A stretch of 64,000 nucleotides of DNA from the NCBI GenBank assembly GCA_963737575.1, contig CAVTTJ010000005.1, forward strand, positions 744,001-808,000, read 5' to 3'. Origin of the DNA: VRUE01 sp963737575 (GTDB lineage Bacteria > Actinomycetota > Thermoleophilia > Solirubrobacterales > 70-9). Positions 50,431-57,994 of the stretch are shown piece by piece. Position numbers and translations under genes: made by a program. Under the pieces are notes generated by a model. The model saw only the letters and a list, made by a program, of their open reading frames with translations. It searched no databases and was not told where the DNA came from. Within the stretch, counting starts at the first letter, position 1, and each line of letters opens with the position of its first letter.

Positions 50431-50906
50431 TTTCTGTCCTCCTGAGCTTCGATTGAACGGTCGCCGGCGATGCTAGGTCGGCGCGGTGGCCCTGTCTTCT
50501 CGAAACGTGCGGTCTTGGGCGGGGCGTAGAGGCGCATGAAGCAGGCGGGGACCCGGGCCTGGAGGGAGGCCGGCGGAAACGCGGCCCGGTACTCGGTCGG
50601 CGTCCGCCCGAAGGTCCGCTTGAAGGTCGTCGTGAACGAGCCGACGCTCTGCAGGCCGACCGAGAAGCAGATGTCGGCGACCCCGCGGTCGGTCGTGCGG
50701 AGGAGGTCGGCAGCCCGCTCGAGGCGGCGCCGGAGCAGATAGGAGTGCGGAGGCTCCCCGAAGGTGCGGCGGAACTCGCGGCTGAAGTGGGCCCGCGAGA
50801 GCCCCGCGGCGCCCGCCATGTCGTCGACGTCGAGGTGCTCGAAGTAGCGCGCGTCGGCGAGGTCCTTGGCGCGGAGCAGGTGCCTGGCGGGCGGTACGAA
50901 CGCCAT
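50427..50906 (-). CDS. AraC-family transcriptional regulator (DNA-binding domain only)
   Basis: This 159-residue product is almost entirely the AraC/XylS DNA-binding domain with two helix-turn-helix motifs (MAGAAGLSRAHFSREFRRTFGEPPHSYLLRRRLERAADLL; VADICFSVGLQSVGSFTTTFKRTFGRTPTEYRAAF). It has no N-terminal sensor domain. Such short AraC proteins are often paired with a VOC or enzyme gene that they control, and here the VOC gene follows with overlap. The C-terminal tail is Pro/Arg-rich. Confidence 0.9.
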   Translation of the reverse strand: MAFVPPARHLLRAKDLADARYFEHLDVDDMAGAAGLSRAHFSREFRRTFGEPPHSYLLRRRLERAADLLRTTDRGVADICFSVGLQSVGSFTTTFKRTFGRTPTEYRAAFPPASLQARVPACFMRLYAPPKTARFEKTGPPRRPSIAGDRSIEAQEDRK

Positions 50907-50944
50907 CGCCAGAGTCTAAGAGCAGGGTCTAAGCTCGCCCGCTC

Positions 50945-52690
50945 GTGATCGGAACCTACGTAGCCGTGGCCGCCGTCTGCATCTCATCGCCGGCGATCGG
51001 GCAGGCGCTGCTCGCGCTCTGCGGCATCACGCGCTGGTCCTGGCTCGCGCCGGCGGTCGGACTCGCGCTACTCAGCGCGATCTGCTGGGGGACGGTGAGG
51101 CTGCCGGGCGACGGCCTGATCGGCGCCGTCCTCGTCGCCGTCGCGACCCTCGGCTCGGTCGCATTCCTCTGGCGCCGGGTGGAGGGTGCTTCGGAGGCGG
51201 CTCGGATCGGAGGACTGGTCGCGATCGGCGCCCTCGCTGCGACCGCGCTTCCGTTCGTCGCCGAAGGCCATTTCGGAATCCTCGGCACCGGCCTCAACCC
51301 CGATATGTCCCAGCACCTGCTGGCGGCCGACCGCCTAGCCCATGGGCTCAGTTCCGAACTGCTGCGACAGGGCTACCCTTTGGGCCCGCACGCGATCGTC
51401 GTCTCGCTCGACAAGGGCCTTGGCGTCTCGCTCGTCCATGGCTTCACCGGCCTCACGATCGCGGTCGCCGTGCTCGCCCCGCTGACCGCGCTCGCGGCGT
51501 TTCCCGGGCGCCTGGTCCTACGGGTGGCTGCTGCCGCGCTCGTCGTCGGCCTCCCGTACCTGGTCGCCTCCTACTTCGCCCAGGGGGCGTTCAAGGAGAC
51601 GATGCAGGCGCTCTGGGTGCTGGCATTCCTCCTCGCCCTGCGCGAGACGAAGCGGAACCCGCTCTGGGGCGACCTTCCGCTGCGGTTCGTCCCGGCGGCC
51701 GTGATCGCGATCGGCGCCGTCTACACGTACAGCTTCCCGGGCCTGATCTGGCTGGCGGTGATCCTCGCCGCCTGGCTGGCGCTCGAGCGTGAGCTGCCGC
51801 TGAGGCCGCTGCTGCTCGCCCTTGTCGTGCTCGCTGTCGGGACCCTGCCGGAGGTCGGCCGGATGGTCCAATTCCACAACTTCGAGACCTTCGACCCGAA
51901 CGGCCCGGGCCTCGGCAACCTCTTCGGCCAGATCTCGCCGCTGACCGCGCTCGGTATCTGGTTCTCGGGCGACTTCCGGGTCGCCGCCGGCGACGGCGCG
52001 GTGCCGGCGATCGCCTACTACCTCGGCGCCGCGTTTGCCGCGGCTCTGCTGGTCGTCGGCCTCGCCCGCTGCCTGGGCCGTCGCGAGAACGCGATCCTCG
52101 CCGGCGTCATTGCCGTCGCCCTCCTTTACCTCGCGGCACGGCTCGGCGGAACGCCGTACACCTCGGCCAAGGCGCTCGAGGTCGCGGCGCCGGTGGCGAC
52201 GCTGGCGATCGTCGCGCCAAGGCGCTTTTCGAAACCTATGGTTCGGAAAAGCGCCTTTCTCGCGGCAACCTGGGCCTATTTGCTGATCGCAGGCTTCTGC
52301 TCGCTCCTCGCTCTCGCCAACGCGCCGGTGGGGCCGACGACCTACTCGCCGGCGCTCACCGGCCTGCGGCCGCTGATCGCCACCGGCTCGACCCTCGTCC
52401 TCGCCCCCGACGATTTGCTCGACGAACAGCACGGGGTTCGCTACCTCGACTGGGAGCTCCGCGGCGGCAGGGTCTGCATCGCCGACGAAGGCCAGGCGCC
52501 GGCCGCGCTCCCGCGCGGCGTCCGCTTCGTCATCACCTCCAGCGAGAGCGTCCGGCCGCCGTATCCCGACATGTCCCTGCGCAAGAGCGCCGACCCCTAT
52601 CTGCTCTGGGCCCGGAGCGGGTCCGTCTCCGGCTCGAGTCCCTGCCCGCTGATCGCCGTCCGCCAGGCCCGCCAGGGCTCGCCGCGCTAG
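50945..52690 (+). CDS. Polytopic membrane protein
   Basis: The 581-residue protein has about twelve to fourteen hydrophobic helices. A large loop near residues 110-160 has LGTGLNPDMSQHLLAADRLAHG. The layout, with an early loop containing D and H residues and a soluble C-terminal domain (LVLAPDDLLDEQHGVRYLDWELRGG), is like GT-C-type glycosyltransferases of actinobacteria, but I cannot assign it. An 18-bp near-perfect palindrome (52219-52257) lies inside the coding region and encodes a basic loop, PRRFSKPMVRKSAF. Start is a GTG. Confidence 0.75.
   Translation: MIGTYVAVAAVCISSPAIGQALLALCGITRWSWLAPAVGLALLSAICWGTVRLPGDGLIGAVLVAVATLGSVAFLWRRVEGASEAARIGGLVAIGALAATALPFVAEGHFGILGTGLNPDMSQHLLAADRLAHGLSSELLRQGYPLGPHAIVVSLDKGLGVSLVHGFTGLTIAVAVLAPLTALAAFPGRLVLRVAAAALVVGLPYLVASYFAQGAFKETMQALWVLAFLLALRETKRNPLWGDLPLRFVPAAVIAIGAVYTYSFPGLIWLAVILAAWLALERELPLRPLLLALVVLAVGTLPEVGRMVQFHNFETFDPNGPGLGNLFGQISPLTALGIWFSGDFRVAAGDGAVPAIAYYLGAAFAAALLVVGLARCLGRRENAILAGVIAVALLYLAARLGGTPYTSAKALEVAAPVATLAIVAPRRFSKPMVRKSAFLAATWAYLLIAGFCSLLALANAPVGPTTYSPALTGLRPLIATGSTLVLAPDDLLDEQHGVRYLDWELRGGRVCIADEGQAPAALPRGVRFVITSSESVRPPYPDMSLRKSADPYLLWARSGSVSGSSPCPLIAVRQARQGSPR
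52219..52257. repeat. Palindrome inside a membrane-protein gene
   Basis: AAGGCGCTTTTC-GAAACC (52219-52236), loop TAT, GGTTCG-GAAAAGCGCCTT (52240-52257): 18 bp paired with 2 mismatches. In the encoded protein it forms a loop of about 13 residues rich in Arg/Lys between two hydrophobic helices. Confidence 0.8.
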
Positions 52691-52691
52691 A

Positions 52692-52736
52692 TGCGAACGC
52701 AGTTTGACCCGCATAGCGGGACGAAGTGCGTTCGCT
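52692..52736. repeat. Nested palindrome between membrane protein and thrS
   Basis: GCGAACGCA and TGCGTTCGC are perfect 9-base outer arms. An inner CCCGC-ATA-GCGGG forms a second hairpin. It starts directly after the upstream stop codon and ends about 53 bases before the thrS ATG. It could be a terminator or a REP-like element. Confidence 0.7.
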
Positions 52737-52789
52737 TGGAGTCAGCCGCCGCGCCCGAAGCCCACGTAGCATGGGCGCGAAGACTTGGA

Positions 52790-54724
52790 ATGGCGACCCC
52801 GGCGACGAAAATCACGGTCAGGCTGCCCGACGGGAGCTCGTTGGAGCTGCCCGATGGCGCCACCGGCGCCGACGCGGCGGCCGCGATCGGGCCCGGCCTC
52901 GCCAAGGCGGCGCTCGCGATCACCGTCGACGGCGAGCTGCGCGACCTCGCGGCCCCTCTCCCCGGCGGGGCCGAGATCGCGATCCTCACCGACCGCGACA
53001 TCGAGGCGCTGGCGCTGATCCGCCACGACGCCGCCCACGTGATGGCGGAGGCGGTCCAGGAGCTCTACCCGGGGACGAAGGTGACGATCGGGCCCGCGAT
53101 CGAGGACGGCTTCTACTACGACTTCGAGTTCCCCGAGGACGTCAAGGTCACCGAGGCCGACCTCGAGGGGATCGAGGACGCGATGCGCGCCCACATCGAG
53201 GCCGACGAGGAGTTCTCGCGCCGCGACGTCCCGGTCGCCGAGGCGATCGAGATCTTCCGTGACCAGGACGAGGGCTACAAGGTCGAGCTGATCGAGGACC
53301 TGGTCTCGAACGAAGGCGTCGAGACCGTCTCGCTCTATCGCAACGGCCCCTTCGAGGACCTCTGCCGCGGCCCGCACGGCCCCTCGACCGGGCGGATCAA
53401 GGCGATCAAGCTGAGCTCGGTGGCCGGCGCCTACTGGCGCGGCGACGAGACCCGCCAGATGCTGACCCGGATCTACGGCACAGCGTTCTTCACCAGCAAG
53501 GACCTCGAGGAGTATCTCGAGCGGATCGAGCAGGCGAAGGCCCGCGACCACCGCCGCCTCGGCCCGCAGCTCGGCCTCTTCATGCTCCGCGAGGAGGCGC
53601 CCGGGATGCCGTTCTGGCTGCCGAACGGGACGACGCTCCTGCGCCTGATCGAGGCCGAGGTCCAGAAGCAGCTGCACAAGCGCGGCTACGAGGAGATCAA
53701 GACGCCGGAGGTGCTCGACGTCGAGCTCTGGCACCGCTCGGGCCACTGGGACAACTACCGCGAGAACATGTTCTTCACCGAGTCCGGCGATCGCCAGTAC
53801 GCGATTCGGCCGATGAACTGCCCGGGGGCGTGCCTGGTGTTCGGCTCCGAACGCCACTCCTACCGGGAGCTGCCGCTGCGCCTGGCCGAGTTCGGCCAGG
53901 TCTCGCGGGCCGAGCGAGAGGGAGTCCTGCATGGACTGCTCCGGGTCCGGGCCTTCACCCAGGACGACGCCCACATCTACTGCACCCCCGCGCAGATCAT
54001 CGACGAGGTGACGCACGTCTGCGAGGCGATCGACGAGCTCTATGAGCGGTTCGGGTTCGACGACGTACGGGTCGAGCTCTCGACCCGCCCCGAGAAGTCG
54101 ATCGGCACCGCCGAGCAGTGGGAGCAGGCCGAAGCGGCGCTGCACGGGGCGCTCGACGCCCAGGGTCGCGAATACCAGCTGAACCCGGGCGACGGCGCCT
54201 TCTACGGGCCGAAGATCGATTTCCACGTAACCGACGCGCTCGGCCGCTCCTGGCAGTGCGGGACCTGTCAGGTCGATTTCTTCATGCCCGAGCGATTCGA
54301 CCTCACCTACACCGACGCCGACGACGAGCAGCAGCGGCCGGTGATGATCCACCGCGCCCTGCTCGGATCGATGGAGCGCTTCGCCGGGATCCTGATCGAG
54401 CATCACGCCGGCCGCTTCCCGGTCTGGCTGGCGCCGGTCCAGGCGGCGATCCTGCCGGTCGCGGACCGCCACGCCGAGTACGCCGAGCGGGTCGCGACGG
54501 AGCTCCGCGAGGCGGGAGTGCGGGTCGGCGTCGACGAGCGCTCCGAGTCGGTCGGGAAGAAGATCCGCGACGCAGAGCTCGGCCGCTATCCGTACATGCT
54601 CGTCGTCGGTGACCGCGAGCAGGAGGAGGGCGCTGTGGCGGTCCGCTCCCACGAGGAGGGCGAGCTGGGGGCGATGCCGGTCGCCGATTTCGCCGCCCGC
54701 GCCCTCGCCGAGGGCGGCGGCTGA
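52790..54724 (+). CDS. thrS: Threonyl-tRNA synthetase
   Basis: The product of about 644 residues has normal class II ThrRS length and order: N-terminal TGS domain (ITVRLPDGSSLELPDGATGADAAAAIGPGLAK), N2 editing domain (HDAAHVMAEAVQELYPGTKVTIGPAIEDGFYYDF; YWRGDETRQMLTRIYGTAF), a catalytic domain with RPMNCPGACLVF carrying the zinc-binding Cys, RHSYRELPLRLAEFG and HRALLGSMERFAGILIEHHAG, and a C-terminal anticodon domain (VWLAPVQAAILPVAD). ATG at 52790 was preferred over an upstream ATG at 52691 because only the TGS start aligns. A candidate promoter for infC follows its stop. Confidence 0.98.
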   Translation: MATPATKITVRLPDGSSLELPDGATGADAAAAIGPGLAKAALAITVDGELRDLAAPLPGGAEIAILTDRDIEALALIRHDAAHVMAEAVQELYPGTKVTIGPAIEDGFYYDFEFPEDVKVTEADLEGIEDAMRAHIEADEEFSRRDVPVAEAIEIFRDQDEGYKVELIEDLVSNEGVETVSLYRNGPFEDLCRGPHGPSTGRIKAIKLSSVAGAYWRGDETRQMLTRIYGTAFFTSKDLEEYLERIEQAKARDHRRLGPQLGLFMLREEAPGMPFWLPNGTTLLRLIEAEVQKQLHKRGYEEIKTPEVLDVELWHRSGHWDNYRENMFFTESGDRQYAIRPMNCPGACLVFGSERHSYRELPLRLAEFGQVSRAEREGVLHGLLRVRAFTQDDAHIYCTPAQIIDEVTHVCEAIDELYERFGFDDVRVELSTRPEKSIGTAEQWEQAEAALHGALDAQGREYQLNPGDGAFYGPKIDFHVTDALGRSWQCGTCQVDFFMPERFDLTYTDADDEQQRPVMIHRALLGSMERFAGILIEHHAGRFPVWLAPVQAAILPVADRHAEYAERVATELREAGVRVGVDERSESVGKKIRDAELGRYPYMLVVGDREQEEGAVAVRSHEEGELGAMPVADFAARALAEGGG

Positions 54725-54732
54725 CTCGAGGA

Positions 54733-54762
54733 TTGGCCGGAACCGCGCCCTGTCTCTATACT
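54733..54762 (+). promoter_or_regulatory. Candidate promoter of infC
   Basis: TTGGCC (54733-54738) and TATACT (54757-54762) with an 18-base spacer resemble -35 and -10 boxes. They lie about 100 bases upstream of the infC GTG, leaving a leader in which IF-3 or L20 control could act. No L20-binding structure was identified. Confidence 0.4.
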
Positions 54763-54864
54763 GCGCTGCACTTGATTGACGCCACGCCGAACATTCCACG
54801 CCGCTGAGCGTCCCGTGGCCGCGTCCGATTCACTCGTCCTCTTGAAGATCCACCACCTCTCCTA

Positions 54865-55488
54865 GTGCCGGTCCCCCGTAGGTTCGATCGGCGCCCACCT
54901 GAGCGCGACACGACGCGGATCAACGAGCGGATCCGTGTCCCGAAAGTGCGCCTTATCGGCGCCGACGGCGAGCAGCTCGGGATCGTCGAGACCCCCGACG
55001 CGCTGAAGCGGGCCCAGGACGCCGACCTCGACCTGGTCGAGGTCGCGCCGAACTCGAAACCGCCCGTCACCCGGCTGCTCGATTACTCGAAGTACAAGTA
55101 CGAGCAGGAGCAGAAGCAGAAGGCCGCCCGCAAGCACCAGCAGCAGGTCAACGTCCGCGAGATCAAGCTACGCCCGAAGATCGCCGACCACGACTACGAG
55201 ACCAAGAAGGGCCACGTCGAGCGCTTCCTGCGCCAGCACAACAAGGTCAAGATCACGATCATGTTCCGCGGCCGCGAGCAGGCCCACCCCGAGCGCGGGC
55301 GGGCGTTGCTGCAGCGACTCTACGAGGACCTCGACGGGCTCGCGCTGATCGAGTCCGAGCCCCTTCAGGAGGGACGCAACATGAGCATGATGCTCGCTCC
55401 GAGCAAAGAGGCCACCAAAGCCAAAGAAGCCGCCGAGGCGGCCGCTGAGGCCGAGGCCGAGACCGACGCCGGCGCCGCAGCGAGCTAG
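54865..55488 (+). CDS. infC: Translation initiation factor IF-3
   Basis: The 207-residue product has IF-3 N-domain (INERIRVPKVRLIGADGEQLGIVETPDALKRAQDADLDLVEVAPNSKPPVTRLLDYSKYKYE) and C-domain (KEIKLRP-type start, here REIKLRPKIADHDYETKKGHVERFLRQHNKVKITIMFRGREQAHPERG). An Ala/Glu-rich C-terminal tail of about 25 residues, as in several actinobacteria, follows. It starts at a GTG. Unlike the usual infC-rpmI-rplT operon, wecB on the opposite strand separates it from rpmI. Confidence 0.97.
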   Translation: MPVPRRFDRRPPERDTTRINERIRVPKVRLIGADGEQLGIVETPDALKRAQDADLDLVEVAPNSKPPVTRLLDYSKYKYEQEQKQKAARKHQQQVNVREIKLRPKIADHDYETKKGHVERFLRQHNKVKITIMFRGREQAHPERGRALLQRLYEDLDGLALIESEPLQEGRNMSMMLAPSKEATKAKEAAEAAAEAEAETDAGAAAS

Positions 55489-55493
55489 GACCC

Positions 55494-56564
55494 TCAGCCG
55501 AGGATGACGTCCGCGATCCGTTCGGCGGCGTGGCCGTCCCAGAGCGGTGGCGGGTCGGGGCGCCCGTCGGGGCGCGCGGCGAGCGCCGCCGGGATCCCGG
55601 CGATCGCGGCCGGGTCGAGCCCGAGCAGGGTGTTGGTCCCCGCCCGGATCGTGACCGGGCGCTCGGTGTTGTCGCGGAGGGTGAAGCAGGGGACCCCGAG
55701 GTAGGTCGTCTCCTCCTGGATCCCTCCCGAGTCGGTGAGGACCGCGCCGGCGTCTGCGAGGAGCGAGAGGAACTCGATGTAGCCGAGCGGCTCGGTCAGG
55801 TGCAGGCCCGGACCGCCGGCCTGCGCCTCGCTCAGCATCTTGCGGGTCCGCGGGTGGACCGGGAAGACGACCGGCATCTCGGCGGCGACCGCAGCCAGCT
55901 TCGCCATCGCCTCGCCGAGCAGCGGCCCGTCGACGAGGGCGGGGCGGTGAAGGGTGACGAGGAGGAACGCGCCCGGCTCGACCCCGAGCGAGGCGGCGGC
56001 ACCGGCGGCCCGAAACCGGGACTGGAGCGCGGCGAGGGTGTCGATCATCGTGTTGCCGACGAAGTGCATCCGCTCGTCGGGGATCCCCTCGGCGCGCAGG
56101 TTCTCGATCGCCTCGTCGCTGTGGAGGAAGAGATGCTGGGAGAGGACGTCGGCGACGATCCGGTTGAGCTCCTCCGGCATCGTGCGGTCGAAGCTCCGCA
56201 GGCCTGACTCGATGTGGGCGACAGGGATCTGGGCCTTGGCCGCGGTCAGCGCCGCCGCCAGGGTCGAGTTGACGTCGCCGGGGACGAGGACGAGGTCGGG
56301 CTCCTCCTCGATCAGGACCGGCTCGAGGCGCTCCATCACCTGCGCCGTCTGCCTGGCGTGGCTGCCGGAGCCGACCTCGAGCATGTGGTCGGGCGCGGGA
56401 ACCCCGAGCTCCTCGAGGAAGACCTCGGACATCAACCGGTCGTAGTGCTGGCCGGTGTGGACGATCGCGTGCCGCCCCTCGGGGTCGCGGGCGCGGAGGG
56501 CGGAGATCACCGGCGCCGTCTTGACGAAGTTCGGGCGGGTGCCGACCACGTAGACGAATCGCAT
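55494..56564 (-). CDS. wecB: UDP-N-acetylglucosamine 2-epimerase (non-hydrolysing)
   Basis: The product of about 356 residues has the epimerase signature from the start: VYVVGTRPNFVKTAPVISAL, TGQHYDRLMS, DLVLVPGDVNSTLAAALTA, VAHIESGLRSFDRTMPEELNR, FVGNTMIDTL and TDSGGIQEETTYLGVP. It interconverts UDP-GlcNAc and UDP-ManNAc for surface polysaccharide. The ATG at 56564 is placed at the conserved start. Its 3' end lies 6 bases from infC and its 5' end 57 bases from rpmI, so it is wedged inside a usually unbroken ribosomal operon. Confidence 0.95.
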   Translation of the reverse strand: MRFVYVVGTRPNFVKTAPVISALRARDPEGRHAIVHTGQHYDRLMSEVFLEELGVPAPDHMLEVGSGSHARQTAQVMERLEPVLIEEEPDLVLVPGDVNSTLAAALTAAKAQIPVAHIESGLRSFDRTMPEELNRIVADVLSQHLFLHSDEAIENLRAEGIPDERMHFVGNTMIDTLAALQSRFRAAGAAASLGVEPGAFLLVTLHRPALVDGPLLGEAMAKLAAVAAEMPVVFPVHPRTRKMLSEAQAGGPGLHLTEPLGYIEFLSLLADAGAVLTDSGGIQEETTYLGVPCFTLRDNTERPVTIRAGTNTLLGLDPAAIAGIPAALAARPDGRPDPPPLWDGHAAERIADVILG

Positions 56565-56620
56565 CGGGCCGCAGAGTACCGGCGTCATCCGGCGTCCGGT
56601 CTGCTTCAATACGCGTCCCG

Positions 56621-56821
56621 ATGCCGAAGATGAAGACACACTCGGGCGCCAAGAAGCGCTTCCGTAAGACCGCGAAGGGCAAGCTTCGCGGCCGGCGGGC
56701 GTTCTCGAGCCACATCCTCGAGAAAAAGTCGCCGAAGCGGAAGCGGCAGATGCGGCGCCCTGTCGAGATCGCCCCGTCCGATGAGAAGCGGATCAGGACG
56801 CTGCTCGGAGGCGGAAAGTGA
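56621..56821 (+). CDS. rpmI: Ribosomal protein bL35
   Basis: The 66-residue product MPKMKTHSGAKKRFRKTAKGKLRG and so on is a full-length bL35 with the conserved basic start and RMRRPVEI-like end (here RQMRRPVEIAPSDEKRIRTLLG). Its stop overlaps the rplT GTG start by 4 bases. Promoter must lie in the 57 bases shared with the divergent wecB. Confidence 0.97.
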   Translation: MPKMKTHSGAKKRFRKTAKGKLRGRRAFSSHILEKKSPKRKRQMRRPVEIAPSDEKRIRTLLGGGK

Positions 56822-57177
56822 GCCGGGTCAAGCGGTCGGTCCACGCCCGCAAGAAGCGGCGCAAGGTGCTGAAGGAAGCGAAGGGCTACTACGGCCGCAA
56901 GCATTCCTCCTACCGGTTCGCCAAAGAGCAGGTGCAGCGCTCGGGGATGTACGCATACCGCGACCGCCGCAACCGCAAGCGCGAGTTTCGGCGCCTCTGG
57001 ATCACTCGGATCAACGCCGCCGCGCGGCTCGAGGGCATGAGCTACTCCGAACTGATCCACGGCCTCGGCAACGCCGGCGTCGAGGTGAACCGCAAGATGC
57101 TCGCCGACATCGCGGTCAACGACCGCGATGCGTTCCGCCGATTTGTCGAGCTCGCCCGGGAGGGTGCGGCCGCGTAG
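56818..57177 (+). CDS. rplT: Ribosomal protein bL20
   Basis: The 119-residue product has the bL20 start SRVKRSVHARKKRRKVLKEAKGYYGRK and the conserved core RNRKREFRRLWITRINAAARLEGMSYSELIHGLGNAGVEVNRKMLADIAVND. The start is a GTG overlapping rpmI. In many bacteria L20 represses the infC-rpmI-rplT transcript; the split here removes infC from that arrangement. A terminator follows. Confidence 0.97.
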   Translation: MSRVKRSVHARKKRRKVLKEAKGYYGRKHSSYRFAKEQVQRSGMYAYRDRRNRKREFRRLWITRINAAARLEGMSYSELIHGLGNAGVEVNRKMLADIAVNDRDAFRRFVELAREGAAA

Positions 57178-57202
57178 CTGCAGCCACACTCCGAATCCCA
57201 GG

Positions 57203-57233
57203 CGGGCCGCTTGATTCTCAGGCGGCCCGTTTT
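57203..57233 (+). terminator. Rho-independent terminator after rplT
   Basis: CGGGCCGC (57203-57210) and GCGGCCCG (57222-57229) are a perfect 8-bp stem with an 11-base loop, then TTTT. It lies 26 bases after rplT. Confidence 0.85.
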
Positions 57234-57274
57234 CGTTCCAGGAGAAATATCCACCGAACAGAGATCCCAAGCCG

Positions 57275-57994
57275 ATGATCACAAGCCCCCAGAACGAGAA
57301 GCTGAAGCTGGTCCGGAAGCTGCGCGACCGCCGCCATCGCGACCGCGAGGGGCTGTTCGTGACCGAGGGCGAGGACCTGCTCGAGGCGGGGCTCGCGGCG
57401 GGAGCCGAGCCGAGTGCGGTGCTGGTCGCGCCGGGTGGCGGGCTCGGCGGCGAGGAGGTCGAGGCCGAGCTGCTCGCCGGGGTCTCGGCGCTCGGCTCGG
57501 GAACGCGGGCGATCGCCGTCTGGCCGCAGCGCTGGAGCCAGGAGGTGGAGCCCCCGTGCGTCTACCTGAATGGGGTCGGGGACCCCGGCAACGTCGGCGC
57601 GATCGTTCGCACCGCCGCGGCGCTGCTCGGCGGGACCGTCGTCCTCGGCCCCGATTGCGCCGACCCCCACGGCCCGAAGGCGGTGCGGGCGAGCATGGGC
57701 GCGATCTTCACCCAGCGAATTGCCCGGGCGGAGCTCGAAGCGACGGCGGAGCCGCGGGCGGCGCTGGTCGCCCACGGCGGCGAGGGCCTCGACCGGCTCG
57801 AGGGCTGCGCGACGATCTGCCTCGGCGCCGAGCGCGAGGGGCTCCCGCCCGAGGTGCTCGACCTCTGCGAGCGGCGGGTGACGATCCCCGTGCGCGCCAC
57901 GGCCGCCGAGTCGCTCAACGTCGCCGCCGCGGCTGCCGTGGCCGCCCAGCGGATATCGTCGCCCGCCATGCGGGAGGCCGCCGAGGATGCTTGA
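57275..57994 (+). CDS. TrmH/SpoU-family RNA methyltransferase
   Basis: The 239-residue product carries an N-terminal substrate-binding region (ITSPQNEKLKLVRKLRDRRHRDREGLFVTEGEDLLEAGL) and a SPOUT domain: LNGVGDPGNVGAIVRTAAALLGGTVVLGPDCADPHGPKAVRASMGAIF, CLGAEREGLP and IPVRATAAESLNVAAAAAV. The trefoil-knot motifs for S-adenosylmethionine are intact. It probably 2'-O-methylates rRNA or tRNA ribose, target unknown. It precedes pheS with an 8-base overlap, a common order in actinobacteria. Confidence 0.93.
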   Translation: MITSPQNEKLKLVRKLRDRRHRDREGLFVTEGEDLLEAGLAAGAEPSAVLVAPGGGLGGEEVEAELLAGVSALGSGTRAIAVWPQRWSQEVEPPCVYLNGVGDPGNVGAIVRTAAALLGGTVVLGPDCADPHGPKAVRASMGAIFTQRIARAELEATAEPRAALVAHGGEGLDRLEGCATICLGAEREGLPPEVLDLCERRVTIPVRATAAESLNVAAAAAVAAQRISSPAMREAAEDA

